Shown here: one piece after another, positions 46,621-55,544 of the stretch
Layout of the letters: each line of letters begins with the position of its first letter
Position numbering within the stretch: position 1 is the first letter of the stretch
Assembly (NCBI RefSeq): GCF_009363695.1
Contig: NZ_CP045403.1
Coordinates: forward strand, 2,584,001-2,648,000
DNA: 64,000 nucleotides
Source of the DNA: Bacillus sp. THAF10
GTDB lineage: Bacteria > Bacillota > Bacilli > Bacillales > Bacillaceae_I
Direction of reading: 5' to 3'
Made by a program: the position numbers and the translations under genes
Notes under the pieces: generated by a model
Told to the model about the DNA's origin: nothing
Databases searched by the model: none
The model's input: the letters and a program-made list of their open reading frames with translations, nothing else

Positions 46621-46692
46621 TCAACAACGACTCCTTTGTGAAATGTGTACAATGTTTGTATTACCCCACTACCTCATTAATAAACGTTGTTC

Positions 46693-47985
46693 CTATTGTT
46701 CTGGCATGAATTGTTGAAAAACAGATTGTTTTGGAACTGTGTAAACCTCTCTTTTAGCGATATCATTTATAATGATTTGATTTCTCATGACAGCTAAGCT
46801 TAAATTAGTGGCTCCTGTTCCATGGGAATGTTCTAAATTTGTTGAAACATAAACATGATTTTCTTTTTGCGTTTGCCATACAAGTCGATACTTTTCATCC
46901 ACCATATACTGTTTATCGTTTTCCCACACTAATCTCTGGCTCCAGTCCCACACCCAATGTGGAATGTGTGGTTTATAACCAGTTGCTAGGACTGCCTTAT
47001 CCACCATCAAAGAGAAAGGTTCCTCACTTTCCCATTGGGTGCACAACACTTCTAGTTTTCCTGATTTTTCTTTTAGTTGATTTACTTCTGTTAACGGCAT
47101 GATTTTTATTTTCTTGTCCTTTCCCTCAACAGATCGGTTGTACAATAAATCATATATGTTAATTAATGTTTCCTTGTCTACTCCGTTTCGTACCGTATCT
47201 AATCTTTCAAGGGCATCCTGTCTTTTCTTATAAGGCAGGCTGTGAAAATATTGTACATAATCCGGGGAGAAAACCTCTTGACCGAGCTTTGCCATTTCGA
47301 GCTGGGAGATTAATGGTGATCTGGTAAACCATGTTAGCGAGTACTGATGCTCCTTTTGATCCTCTAATAGCTCATAAAATACTTCTGCGGCACTTTGTCC
47401 TGAACCTACTACAAGAATAGAATCAGCATTTTTTATTTCTTTTGCTGCCTGCAAATAGTTACTTGTATGCACAGCATGCTCGTTTTCTTCCAAATCCTCT
47501 GGAATGAAGGGTACACTACCTGTTCCTAATACAATATGCTTGGAATAATAGGTTTTGATTTCTTTCGTTGCCGTGTTTTTCACCTGTACCTTATATCCCT
47601 CATTCAACTCTTCTACATGCACCACCTCTGATTGGAAATGGCAATGAGAGAGCTGTTGTGAAACCCATTTGGCATAGAGATTGTATTCACGTCTTGGAAT
47701 ATCAAAGCGGCGAAAAAAGTAAAATTGGTACAACCTGTTTTGCTTATGTACATAATTTAAGAAACTGTATTTACTTGTTGGATCCGCAAAGGTAACAAGG
47801 TCTGCGATAAACGGGACCTGTAAATCAGATTGTTCAATCAGCATGCCTGGATGCCAATTGAAACAGTCTTGTTTATCAAAAAAAACAGCAGAAATATCTG
47901 GTAAGTCCTCGACAAGTGCTGCTAATCCTAAATTAAATGGACCAATTCCAATTCCAATGAAATCATAAACTGTGTTATTCTCCAT
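46693..47985 (-). CDS. L-lysine N6- / L-ornithine N5-monooxygenase family
   Basis: A 430-residue N-hydroxylating flavoenzyme (IucD/PvdA/SidA family). The FAD motif IGIGPFNLGLAAL is at the N-terminus, the NADPH motif VVGSGQSAAEVFYEL near residue 196 and the C-terminal ATGY in VLATGYKPHIP. Such enzymes make hydroxamates for siderophores, but no siderophore synthetase or transport gene is near, so it may work with genes elsewhere. Confidence 0.9.
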   Translation of the reverse strand: MENNTVYDFIGIGIGPFNLGLAALVEDLPDISAVFFDKQDCFNWHPGMLIEQSDLQVPFIADLVTFADPTSKYSFLNYVHKQNRLYQFYFFRRFDIPRREYNLYAKWVSQQLSHCHFQSEVVHVEELNEGYKVQVKNTATKEIKTYYSKHIVLGTGSVPFIPEDLEENEHAVHTSNYLQAAKEIKNADSILVVGSGQSAAEVFYELLEDQKEHQYSLTWFTRSPLISQLEMAKLGQEVFSPDYVQYFHSLPYKKRQDALERLDTVRNGVDKETLINIYDLLYNRSVEGKDKKIKIMPLTEVNQLKEKSGKLEVLCTQWESEEPFSLMVDKAVLATGYKPHIPHWVWDWSQRLVWENDKQYMVDEKYRLVWQTQKENHVYVSTNLEHSHGTGATNLSLAVMRNQIIINDIAKREVYTVPKQSVFQQFMPEQ

Positions 47986-48058
47986 TCTTATTCACCCACT
48001 TTTTCTTGCGATGTTTTATTTATACCCTGTTATCCTATTTTTTCTTCCTTTTCCAAAC

Positions 48059-48090
48059 ATAAAAAAAAGGACAGAAAGAATCTGTCCTAA
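48059..48090 (-). terminator. terminator of the histidine kinase gene
   Basis: TAGGACAGATTC, loop and CTGTCCTTTTTTTT on the minus strand: a 7 bp stem plus eight T, about 100 bases after the kinase stop. Confidence 0.75.
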
Positions 48091-48187
48091 AAACCCGTGT
48101 ACGAAAGGAGAAGGAAGCTGCACACAATATAGTTTATGCAAGGTGATGCAGACTGCTTGGTCATCTATCATCTATCAAACGCACATT

Positions 48188-49456
48188 TTATCGCGTAGGA
48201 ATAGTAAGAGTAACCGTTGTGCCTTTCCCCTTCTCACTTTCAATCTCAATGGTTCCTTTATGTTCTTGAATAATTTTCTTTGTAATGGTTAGCCCAAGTC
48301 CTATACCCTTTTCTTTTAATGTATAGAAGGGATTTCCCAATTTCTCTAATTCGGTTTCACTAATCCCTACACCATCATCCTTCACCTTAAGAATAAATTT
48401 ACTGTTATCTTTTTGCTTACCAGAGATGAGAATATTGCCATCTCGATCGATGGCTTCCATTGAATTTTTTATCAAATTGATGAGCACTTGCTTAAGGTTG
48501 TTTTTATCTCCTAAAACAGTCATTCCATCATCAACATTTTCTACCCTTATGTTAATACTATTTTTTTCTGCCTCGTTTTCGACCAATTTAGTAACATAAT
48601 TTATTATGTCGAGCAAAGATACAGATTGTAGCGCTTTATTTTGTGGCTTGGAAAGAACAAGTAACTCTGAGACAATCTCGTTTATTCTATCTATTTCAGA
48701 AAGAACCATATCAACATGGTGTTGATTTGCTTTTCCACTTTTATTGATTAATTGCATAAATCCTTTTATCGAGGTTAGTGGATTTTTTATTTCATGTGCA
48801 ATTCCAGCTGCAAGCTCCCCCACCATGGACAGCTTTTCTTTTACTACGAGAAGTTGTTCTGTTTTCTTTAATGAGCTAATATCTCTCCCAATGGTGACAA
48901 GTGCCTTTCTACTGCCATCTTCATGAAAAAGAGGAACCTTAATAACATCAAATGTTTTTTGTTCTCCATCCTTTAAACTGAAAGACTCTTCTGCACGGGA
49001 AGATTCTCCTGACTCCCATGTTAATCTGTCCGTCTCTGTACAATACTCAAAGGCTTCTTTAAAGTGAGGAGAATATTCTGCAAGCTCTAGATCGGTTTTC
49101 CCTTTGTAAGAAACATGCTGTAAATCATACAGAGCAAGTCCGTACTCATTTGTTTGCAACCATCTTCCTTGTCCATCCTTAAAGCAGACAAAATCAGGCA
49201 TATTATTAATGAGGCTCGAAAGCTCGTTTTCCTTCTGTTCTAACTCCTTTAATGCAACATGTTTTTTCAGCATCATATACAAAAGCAACGTGGTAATTAG
49301 GATAAATAACCAACCTTTTATTAAGCTAATGTATTCCGCAATTTCCGTAAAATTTTTGACTTTTAAATAATAAATCCAATAGTCTGTAAGGCCAATCCAA
49401 ATGATGCCAAAAAGTAAGTACACGATTGGTATATACATCAACCATTTCATTTTCAT
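48188..49456 (-). CDS. orphan sensor histidine kinase (sporulation-kinase-like)
   Basis: The 422-residue protein has two N-terminal membrane helices (residues about 5-25 and 45-65), one PAS domain (about 80-200), a HisKA domain with the phospho-acceptor in ELAAGIAHEIKNPLTS, and an ATPase domain with N box NLIKNSMEA, G1 VKDDGVGI and G2 GIGLGLTI. No response regulator is adjacent. The H-box resembles that of Kin sporulation kinases, so it may feed Spo0F; this is inferred. Confidence 0.92.
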   Translation of the reverse strand: MKMKWLMYIPIVYLLFGIIWIGLTDYWIYYLKVKNFTEIAEYISLIKGWLFILITTLLLYMMLKKHVALKELEQKENELSSLINNMPDFVCFKDGQGRWLQTNEYGLALYDLQHVSYKGKTDLELAEYSPHFKEAFEYCTETDRLTWESGESSRAEESFSLKDGEQKTFDVIKVPLFHEDGSRKALVTIGRDISSLKKTEQLLVVKEKLSMVGELAAGIAHEIKNPLTSIKGFMQLINKSGKANQHHVDMVLSEIDRINEIVSELLVLSKPQNKALQSVSLLDIINYVTKLVENEAEKNSINIRVENVDDGMTVLGDKNNLKQVLINLIKNSMEAIDRDGNILISGKQKDNSKFILKVKDDGVGISETELEKLGNPFYTLKEKGIGLGLTITKKIIQEHKGTIEIESEKGKGTTVTLTIPTR

Positions 49457-49737
49457 TTTATACCCTCTTATATCTTCATAAATTGTTTCATTTTACTAGG
49501 CAAAAAATTTCAAAGCCCCTTTGTTTCTTCATTATATCGTTATTTTCGACTTATAGATATAAAGTCCTACTTGGGAAAGTAACATAGGTTTTTGTCGAAT
49601 TATGCCGTTTATTCATTATATACTTTCCTAAACTGATAATTCTACCCATTTTTAAAGGTTAGTTCTTCCTGCTTATGTGTTTTAAAAAACATATACAGGG
49701 AATATTAACTTTATAACTATTTCAGGAGGCGGATGAC

Positions 49738-49890
49738 ATGGAAGATAAAGATGTCAGAGTAGATAAAAGAGAAACAAAAGAGGACAGAGGATTGGTTGCA
49801 TCCACATTTATCAAATATACCGCTTACTTAATCATCTTTTTTGGGATTATCTGGTTTATTATTAGTTATATTTTACCTATGATTCAATAA
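49738..49890 (+). CDS. 50-residue single-helix membrane protein
   Basis: CAGGAGGCGG stands at perfect distance before the ATG. The N-terminal 22 residues are strongly charged (MEDKDVRVDKRETKEDRG), followed by one membrane helix (YLIIFFGIIWFIISYIL). A strong terminator follows. The gene is real by these signs; function unknown. Confidence 0.8.
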   Translation: MEDKDVRVDKRETKEDRGLVASTFIKYTAYLIIFFGIIWFIISYILPMIQ

Positions 49891-49901
49891 TAACTTAGAC
49901 G

Positions 49902-49945
49902 AAAAAAGCTTGTTCCATGCTAAAATCCATGGAACAAGCTTTTTT
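49902..49945. terminator. terminator after the 50-residue gene
   Basis: AAAAAGCTTGTTCCATG, loop TAAAATC-like, CATGGAACAAGCTTTTT: a stem of about 17 bp with flanking A and T runs, active in both directions. Confidence 0.93.
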
Positions 49946-50095
49946 ATTGTTTACTCTGTTAGTTTTCCACAAATGACTCCGCGTCCTGCTGTGTCTCCAG
50001 TCGATGTCTTCATTCCCGCGCGGCGTCTCTGCCTTTGCTCCAAACAGCAAGAATATAAGAATTAGTAGAAATTGGATAGACAAGTGTTCTCACCT

Positions 50096-51151
50096 TTAAA
50101 GAATGGTTCCTGAGAATTGGGGCATTTGTAAGGTAATGGATTCAATCCGTTCTCCGTTTGTATCAACTGCCCAAAGCTTGAAATTAGGCTTTCCTCTTAA
50201 CCAACCTTGATCTTGGATAAACAACACCCTTTCTTTCTTATGAAAAAACACCGGCTCGGTAATTAATGTTCGAAAACTTGTAATTGCTTGAACATTTTTC
50301 CCATTATCGTCCATCGTATACATTTCATAAATCAGTTGCGAATCATCTCTAGGGTTTTCACTTCCAGCAGAAAACACAATTTGTTTACCATTAAGTGATA
50401 GCTTCGCGCTGTAAAAAATGGGAGAAGGGGAATCTAATCTGGGAATAAGCTCTTTTTGTTCTTTTGTTTCCATATTATAAAGTACATAAGTAGAAGCTAT
50501 TTGGTTGTCCGTGTCTTGAGGAAAATCAATATACCCAAGTAAGCTACCATCTTCCGTAATAGAAAGACTTCTTTTCTGCTTACTATTATCCGTCGTTAGT
50601 TGTCGTTTATTTTCCCCTGATATGGAAACAGAAAATACATCCATATCTGATGGGCCACTTAAGAAGTCGTTGCCTTCTTGATATTGTTGCGCAACTAAAT
50701 AGAAAATGGTATTACTGTCTGGTGAGAAAATAGCATCTGTAACTAACTCATCATTTTCAGAGAGTCTTTGTAAATTACTTCCTTCTGCATCCATAACATA
50801 CAGCGACTGCTTCATTGTGTCCTCCTCTTTTTCTTGGGATAAAAAGAGGATTTTTTCCCCATTTTTTGAATATCTCGGGTGTATATGACTTTCCGCTTGT
50901 CGGGGATAAGTTAACTGATTTACATTGCTTCCATCCACATTCGCTTTGTATAATGCGCCATCTCCACTTTGATAAAATGGAAAGACGATAGATTGATCAT
51001 CTGGCGATAAAGTAACCGTTTCTCCAAATCCATTATCAATTGGCATCCACGATCGAGTAAAACGCTCAGAAAAGAAGTATAGAAGGACAGAAATTATGAT
51101 GACAAATGCAATTAATGCAACAGTAAACAATTTTAACGTCTGTTTTTTCAT
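50096..51151 (-). CDS. TolB-like beta-propeller protein, membrane-anchored
   Basis: After an N-terminal membrane helix (residues 7-27) the 351-residue protein has five or more TolB/WD40-like blades, with typical turns TLSPDDQSIVF, YKANVDGSNVNQLT, YSKNGEKILF, YVMDAEGSNLQRLS and FSPDSNTIFY. The propeller should sit outside the cell. Such proteins bind partner proteins; none can be named here. Confidence 0.85.
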   Translation of the reverse strand: MKKQTLKLFTVALIAFVIIISVLLYFFSERFTRSWMPIDNGFGETVTLSPDDQSIVFPFYQSGDGALYKANVDGSNVNQLTYPRQAESHIHPRYSKNGEKILFLSQEKEEDTMKQSLYVMDAEGSNLQRLSENDELVTDAIFSPDSNTIFYLVAQQYQEGNDFLSGPSDMDVFSVSISGENKRQLTTDNSKQKRSLSITEDGSLLGYIDFPQDTDNQIASTYVLYNMETKEQKELIPRLDSPSPIFYSAKLSLNGKQIVFSAGSENPRDDSQLIYEMYTMDDNGKNVQAITSFRTLITEPVFFHKKERVLFIQDQGWLRGKPNFKLWAVDTNGERIESITLQMPQFSGTIL

Positions 51152-51189
51152 TTCATTCTCCCTCTTTCCTCATGAATGATTTTTTATTA

Positions 51190-51352
51190 GGCTCTTTTCC
51201 AAAAGTTTGTTGCTATCAACTAGGAAAAAGTCGGCTTTAAGACTTTTTCCTATCTTTAAGCGAAGAAAAATTGCCATGAAAAGAGCACGACCGCAACGAT
51301 AATGACGTGTATCATAACTATTCGAGTAGCAACAAGGTTTGCGAAAATTGCC
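51190..51352 (+). repeat. dispersed intergenic repeat, copy D
   Basis: GGCTCTTTTCCAAAAG at the left and GGTTTGCGAAAATTGCC at the right; inside are AAAAAGTCGGCTTTAAGAC and AAAAGAGCACGACCGCAAC. 163 bp. It lies 39 bp upstream of the start of the TolB-like gene. Confidence 0.82.
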
Positions 51353-51410
51353 TTTTATAAAGTGTATACTCGTAGTGTACCCGCATTGGCAATATTTACT
51401 TATGTATTAA

Positions 51411-51446
51411 CAAAAAAGCAACCTGCCATAAAAGCAGATTGCAAGA
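51411..51446 (-). terminator. terminator of the MurG-like gene
   Basis: GCAATCTGC, loop and GCAGGTTGCTTTTTT on the minus strand, six bases after the stop codon. Confidence 0.85.
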
Positions 51447-51452
51447 ATCTAG

Positions 51453-52523
51453 TTATTTTGCTTCCTTTACTATTTCTTGAAGAATGATTTCTAAAGTATT
51501 TGGCGCACTATCTTCAGACATTCTTTTTTGAAGCGTATCTTTTTCCAGCTTTAAGGTTTTTAATTGGGTATCTAGTGTATCAGTTGTCATGTCTTCTTCA
51601 AACAAAACCTTGGCAAAGCCTTTTTTTTCAAAGGATTGAGCATTTAAGATTTGATCCCCTCTGCTTGCTTGTTTAGAAAGAGGGATTAAAAGCATTGGTT
51701 TTCGCAAAGCTAGAAATTCAAAAATGGAGTTTGCACCAGCCCTGGATATAATATAATCGGAAGCAGCCAAGACATCAGGAAGTTCTTGGTTAATATACTC
51801 ATATTGCTTGTATCCTTTTGTATGTGCATGTGAAGGATCCACATTACCTTTTCCACAGATATGAACAATTTGATATTCCTCTGTAAGCGTACCAAGGATG
51901 TTTCGGACTGTCTCATTTATTTTTTTTGCTCCAAGACTTCCCCCCATTATTGTGAGAATTGGCTTTTGCTCGTGAAACCCAAGCCAAGCTCTTCCTTCCT
52001 GTGCCCTACCTTTAAACAATTCCTCACGAATGGGTGAACCCGTAAACAACACTTTATCATTTGGAAAATGCTTTAAGGTTTCATCGAAAGTGACAAACAC
52101 CTTTGTCGCAAACTTTGTCGCAATTTTATTTGCCAAACCAGGCGTGATATCTGATTCGTGAATGATGACCGGTATTTTTAACATCTTTGCTGCCATCACT
52201 ACAGGAACGGTCACGAATCCTCCCTTTGAAAAAACAACGCGCGGCTTGATTTTTTTCAAGATCACAAGAGCTTCCATTGCGCCTTTTAAAATTCGAAGTG
52301 GATCCGTGAAATTTTTCCAATCGAAGTACCTTCTAAGTTTCCCACTGGATATTCCATAAAAAGGGACATTTTCATTTGAAATAATCTCCTCTTCTATTCC
52401 TTTACGAGAACCGATATATGTAATATCCCAGCCGGCAGCTTTTAGCTTATTCATAATCGCAATATTAGGGGTGACATGCCCAGCTGAGCCTCCACCTGTG
52501 AATACTATTTTTTTCTTTGTCAT
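51453..52523 (-). CDS. MurG-type N-acetylglucosaminyltransferase
   Basis: A 356-residue GT28 enzyme with the MurG signatures [29 protein letters not shown] and [11 protein letters not shown]. MurG adds GlcNAc to lipid I to form lipid II on the inner face of the membrane. The usual murG lies in the division cluster, so this isolated gene is probably the second paralogue seen in some Bacilli, though the window cannot prove that. Confidence 0.93.
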   Translation of the reverse strand: MTKKKIVFTGGGSAGHVTPNIAIMNKLKAAGWDITYIGSRKGIEEEIISNENVPFYGISSGKLRRYFDWKNFTDPLRILKGAMEALVILKKIKPRVVFSKGGFVTVPVVMAAKMLKIPVIIHESDITPGLANKIATKFATKVFVTFDETLKHFPNDKVLFTGSPIREELFKGRAQEGRAWLGFHEQKPILTIMGGSLGAKKINETVRNILGTLTEEYQIVHICGKGNVDPSHAHTKGYKQYEYINQELPDVLAASDYIISRAGANSIFEFLALRKPMLLIPLSKQASRGDQILNAQSFEKKGFAKVLFEEDMTTDTLDTQLKTLKLEKDTLQKRMSEDSAPNTLEIILQEIVKEAK

Positions 52524-52596
52524 TTTTTCATCATCCTTCTTTTCATCCTATCCCCTCATTATAACGAGGATAAGAAGCTAAGACCACTATTTGCAC

Positions 52597-52631
52597 AAAA
52601 AAGGCTAACATGCCTTCTCGGCAAATTAGCC
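52597..52631 (-). terminator. terminator of the small-protein trio
   Basis: GGCTAATTTGCC and GGCATGTTAGCC pair with mismatches; TTTTTT follows on the minus strand, about 8 bases after the YvrJ-family stop codon. Confidence 0.8.
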
Positions 52632-52638
52632 ACATTGC

Positions 52639-52785
52639 TTATTTACTGCTATTCGTTAATTGTAGGGATAACTTCTGCAAGGATTTTGACACGCTATCAA
52701 GCCTTTGCTCAATACGGTGTAACAAATAGAAGGTTACAACAATTGGGAATCCTACTTCACTAACCCATGTCCACCACTGCTCCAT
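52639..52785 (-). CDS. YvrJ family small membrane protein
   Basis: A 48-residue protein starting MEQWWTWVSEVGFPIVVTFY, with one membrane helix and a coiled-coil tail (LHRIEQRLDSVSKSLQKLS). GGAGG precedes the ATG. This is the YvrJ family. It is the third gene of a set with DUF2922 and DUF1659. Confidence 0.88.
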   Translation of the reverse strand: MEQWWTWVSEVGFPIVVTFYLLHRIEQRLDSVSKSLQKLSLQLTNSSK

Positions 52786-52862
52786 ATACCCTTCCTCCTT
52801 TCAATAATCTAGTAAGTGAGAAGGTCTACTATCATAAGTAGACCCTCCAATACCCTTTCCTG

Positions 52863-53078
52863 TTATGCTATTTCAATTTCCGTTACATTTCGTTCAATGA
52901 TTCGTGCACTGTCTTTACTAACATAACTTCCACCCTTTGATGTAAAGGCATTTGCTGCAATGATATCGTCCATTGCTTGCTCAATCTCTGCTGTTGATAA
53001 ATCAACGCGAGGATCGTCTACCGTTAGCTTTGTCTTTTCACCATCTTCATTAATAAAAGTCAATTCTAGGCTAAACAT
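52863..53078 (-). CDS. DUF2922 family protein
   Basis: 71 residues with the DUF2922 pattern: an opening strand (FSLELTFINEDGEKTKLTV), DDPRVDLSTAEIEQAMDDII, SKGG, and a final strand ERNVTEIEIA. Soluble, function unknown. It lies 46 bp after the DUF1659 gene. Confidence 0.9.
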   Translation of the reverse strand: MFSLELTFINEDGEKTKLTVDDPRVDLSTAEIEQAMDDIIAANAFTSKGGSYVSKDSARIIERNVTEIEIA

Positions 53079-53124
53079 CGCTCTCCCCCTTTCTTAAAAT
53101 TTAATCAGGTAATTCATCAAACGA

Positions 53125-53340
53125 TTACCCTAAGAAATGTAGCTCACTTCGTTTGACTCTGTACACAGGAGAAGTTTGTAATCCTGAAATTGCTCCAGCT
53201 GCCTGCAAAAGGGATGCAGGCTCTGCTTGTACTCTAATGTTGTTGTAATTCTTCGTACGATACATTAGCTTCCCTTTTTCATCTTCGCCAAGCTCATACA
53301 TTAACCGAAGCTGAACATTTTCCACAGCGAATTCTGCCAT
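53125..53340 (-). CDS. DUF1659 family protein
   Basis: 71 residues with the DUF1659 pattern: LRLMYELGEDEKGKLMYRTK, YNNIRVQAEPASLLQAAGAI and a C-terminal strand VYRVKRSELHFL. Soluble, unknown function. The ATG at 53340 follows GGGGGTGAG. It is the first gene of the trio and is the same length as the DUF2922 protein. Confidence 0.9.
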   Translation of the reverse strand: MAEFAVENVQLRLMYELGEDEKGKLMYRTKNYNNIRVQAEPASLLQAAGAISGLQTSPVYRVKRSELHFLG

Positions 53341-53435
53341 TCTCTCACCCCCTTTCACTTTCTATATAAAGTAAAAGGACAAAAAGGTAGCAAAAAAAAT
53401 ACCCCCATCCAGAAAGACTGGAAAGAGGTAGTAGT

Positions 53436-53825
53436 TTAAGATACAGACTGCCGAATAGTTGTTTTCCTATTAGATGAAAGCTTCTGTAGTGCAGACTCAT
53501 TGTAACCAACAATTAGTTTATTATCTGATGTAATGATAGGCCTTCTTAAGAGCTTTGGTTCATCAATCATGATTTTTATCAGCTCTGATAAAGATAGATC
53601 GTTAACATCTAAACCAAGTTCTTTAAAAGTTTGGCTACGTGTTGCCAAAATTTCATCCATCCCTTCTGTTGTTAAAGAAAGGATATTCAGCATTTCTTCC
53701 TTGGAAGGAGTTTCTCTAAAAATGTGTTTTTCCTTAAACTGGATATTATTTGCTTTTAACCATTTTTTTGTTTTTCTGCAGGATGTACAACTTGGGTAAC
53801 TGTAAAAAATGATTTCATTCATCAT
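53436..53825 (-). CDS. mgsR: ArsC/Spx-family regulator MgsR
   Basis: A 129-residue thioredoxin-fold protein with the redox pair CTSC (Cys13, Cys16). It resembles Spx and arsenate reductase. B. subtilis MgsR (YqgZ) lies next to yqgY, as here, and modulates part of the general stress regulon by binding RNA polymerase. The start at 53825 follows GGGGAGG. Confidence 0.9.
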   Translation of the reverse strand: MMNEIIFYSYPSCTSCRKTKKWLKANNIQFKEKHIFRETPSKEEMLNILSLTTEGMDEILATRSQTFKELGLDVNDLSLSELIKIMIDEPKLLRRPIITSDNKLIVGYNESALQKLSSNRKTTIRQSVS

Positions 53826-54066
53826 ACTTACCTCCCCTATTTTTATCCGAAACATGTTGCGTTGAATTTATTGTATATCATCTGTATAACTTTTGTACAG
53901 TATTTTGTATAATATTTTTTGAACATTTTTTCACCTACGAATTTATGCCCTGTAGTCGCAGTATTTTGTTATAATATATCTTGTATGCATAAACTGCATA
54001 AACTTTGTACAACTGGAGAAAAATGTACTTATCTTGCAATCGTCACAAACTCGAAACAAACGCTTA

Positions 54067-54096
54067 TTTACAAGTAAAGCGCTGTTACATTATAAT
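54067..54096 (+). promoter_or_regulatory. likely sigma-A promoter of yqgY
   Basis: TTTACA (54067-54072), 18 bp, TATAAT (54091-54096), then 46 bp to the ATG. The 200 bp before it hold the divergent mgsR promoter region and A/T-rich sequence with no gene. Confidence 0.7.
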
Positions 54097-54142
54097 AGGA
54101 AAGTGACAAGCATAAGGATTAGTGCGTAAGGAGGGGATACAT

Positions 54143-54391
54143 ATGGATCGTATGTACCGTGTAATGGGTTTCTGGACGGGGATTTTTGCCGTTATGTTCT
54201 ATCTTGGCCACATGACGCAAACATCTTTACTATTCTTCGGACAAACGGTATTCTTCATTTTATTAAGTTATCTTAAGCTATCTGAACGTATGTACATCTA
54301 TATTTTCGGAGCGTATTTGACAATTTTCTTTGTTGCCTTCTCTTATTGGACAACATTTATGATGGTACCAGGTGGAAATGGTGGACATTAA
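54143..54391 (+). CDS. yqgY: DUF2626 membrane protein
   Basis: An 82-residue, very hydrophobic protein with three helices, starting MDRMYRVMGFWTGIFAVMFY. It matches B. subtilis YqgY (DUF2626) in sequence and place. AAGGAGGGG lies seven bases before the ATG. Function unknown. Confidence 0.92.
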   Translation: MDRMYRVMGFWTGIFAVMFYLGHMTQTSLLFFGQTVFFILLSYLKLSERMYIYIFGAYLTIFFVAFSYWTTFMMVPGGNGGH

Positions 54392-54405
54392 ACATACGTA
54401 GTTTC

Positions 54406-54448
54406 ACAATAAAAAGCGATTGACTTTGATGTCAATCGCTTTTTATTG
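54406..54448. terminator. bidirectional terminator between yqgY and the MidA-like gene
   Basis: AATAAAAAGCGATTGAC, four-base loop region, GTCAATCGCTTTTTATT: a 16-17 bp perfect stem at the convergent gene ends. Confidence 0.93.
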
Positions 54449-55541
54449 TCTTCCACCCATCAGTTCCTTTCTCATGAAGCATGACACAAAAAGAGTTGCT
54501 CCAGCTACTGTCCATGATTAGTGATCTAATCGCTCTATTCTGCTTGCTTTTTTCAGAAAATGGATTAGAGTCTTGATTTTCCTGCAGGTAGTCAAGGATT
54601 CCTGCTGCGATTAGAAATTCTCCTTGTCTCATGGTACAAACATGACTAAAGCTTGACTTAATGAAACACTCCTCCAATGCATCTAAGTGTATGTGAGAGG
54701 TTAAATCCATCTCAGAGGGATATCTCAATGGGTTTGCTATCATGCTGTGATGATAGTACCCGCGAAGGCTTCCATTCTTTAGCTCTTGATTTGTTAACTC
54801 TTGAAAACGGTACCCATAATCTACGGTTATGATGGTGCCTGCTTCTAACCATTGGCCAAGAATTTCAGCATACATCTTCATTGCAAGAGGTATCTCCATA
54901 CGCTGACCTTCTGTAAGTTCTACATTGTATTCAGACAAATAAGCTAAAATATCGTCATTTTCAAGTGGACTTTTTATTTCAGTCAATTTGCCGCTTTCAT
55001 CTACTGAAACAAAAACCTCCTTCAATCCTTCATCTGTATATTCAATCACATGAACTGGTAATGCATCAAAAAGCTCGTTTGAAAAAACGATTCCTTTTCT
55101 AGCATGCTTCGGTACATCCTCTAATCCAGAGGTATAAATGATAGGTGCTGAATTTGGGATATGATGTCTCTGAAGCTGGATATGATATGGACTTGTTTCC
55201 ACCATCACATAGCTCATACGTTTGTATATCTCTTTATCAAGTATTTCAACTTCCTCTAGAAACTGTTTAGCAAACCGACCATTGCCACCACCTATTTCAA
55301 TGAAAAACGGGTCTAAGCCAGTATCCACTATATATTGGACAAACAACTTGGCAAACACTTTCCCAAAGATAGTGTGAACATTGCTAGTAGTAAGGAAATC
55401 GCCTTTACCCCCAACCTTCTCTTTTTCCTTCATATAATAGCCTTCAATGGGGTGATATAGCACTGTAATCATATACTCTGCATAATCTATTTTTCTTGTT
55501 GGAGTATGATGAATTTTTTCAAGCAAAAAATGAGGAATCAT
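54432..55541 (-). CDS. MidA/NDUFAF7-type SAM-dependent methyltransferase
   Basis: A 369-residue COG1565 protein: EYMITVLYHPIEGYYM near residue 21, the glycine motif FFIEIGGGNGRFAKQFL, VFSNELFDALPVHV and IITVDYGYRF. The mitochondrial relative methylates an arginine of respiratory complex I; the bacterial target is unknown. It lies three bases from the yqgX stop codon and is read with it. Confidence 0.92.
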   Translation of the reverse strand: MIPHFLLEKIHHTPTRKIDYAEYMITVLYHPIEGYYMKEKEKVGGKGDFLTTSNVHTIFGKVFAKLFVQYIVDTGLDPFFIEIGGGNGRFAKQFLEEVEILDKEIYKRMSYVMVETSPYHIQLQRHHIPNSAPIIYTSGLEDVPKHARKGIVFSNELFDALPVHVIEYTDEGLKEVFVSVDESGKLTEIKSPLENDDILAYLSEYNVELTEGQRMEIPLAMKMYAEILGQWLEAGTIITVDYGYRFQELTNQELKNGSLRGYYHHSMIANPLRYPSEMDLTSHIHLDALEECFIKSSFSHVCTMRQGEFLIAAGILDYLQENQDSNPFSEKSKQNRAIRSLIMDSSWSNSFCVMLHEKGTDGWKTIKSD

Positions 55542-55544
55542 TCC

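Noticed and set aside
49895..50083. 62-codon minus-strand frame with a signal-like start
   Set aside because: Its last third runs through the strong bidirectional terminator, and it has a TTG start with a weak ribosome site. A short peptide there cannot be excluded.
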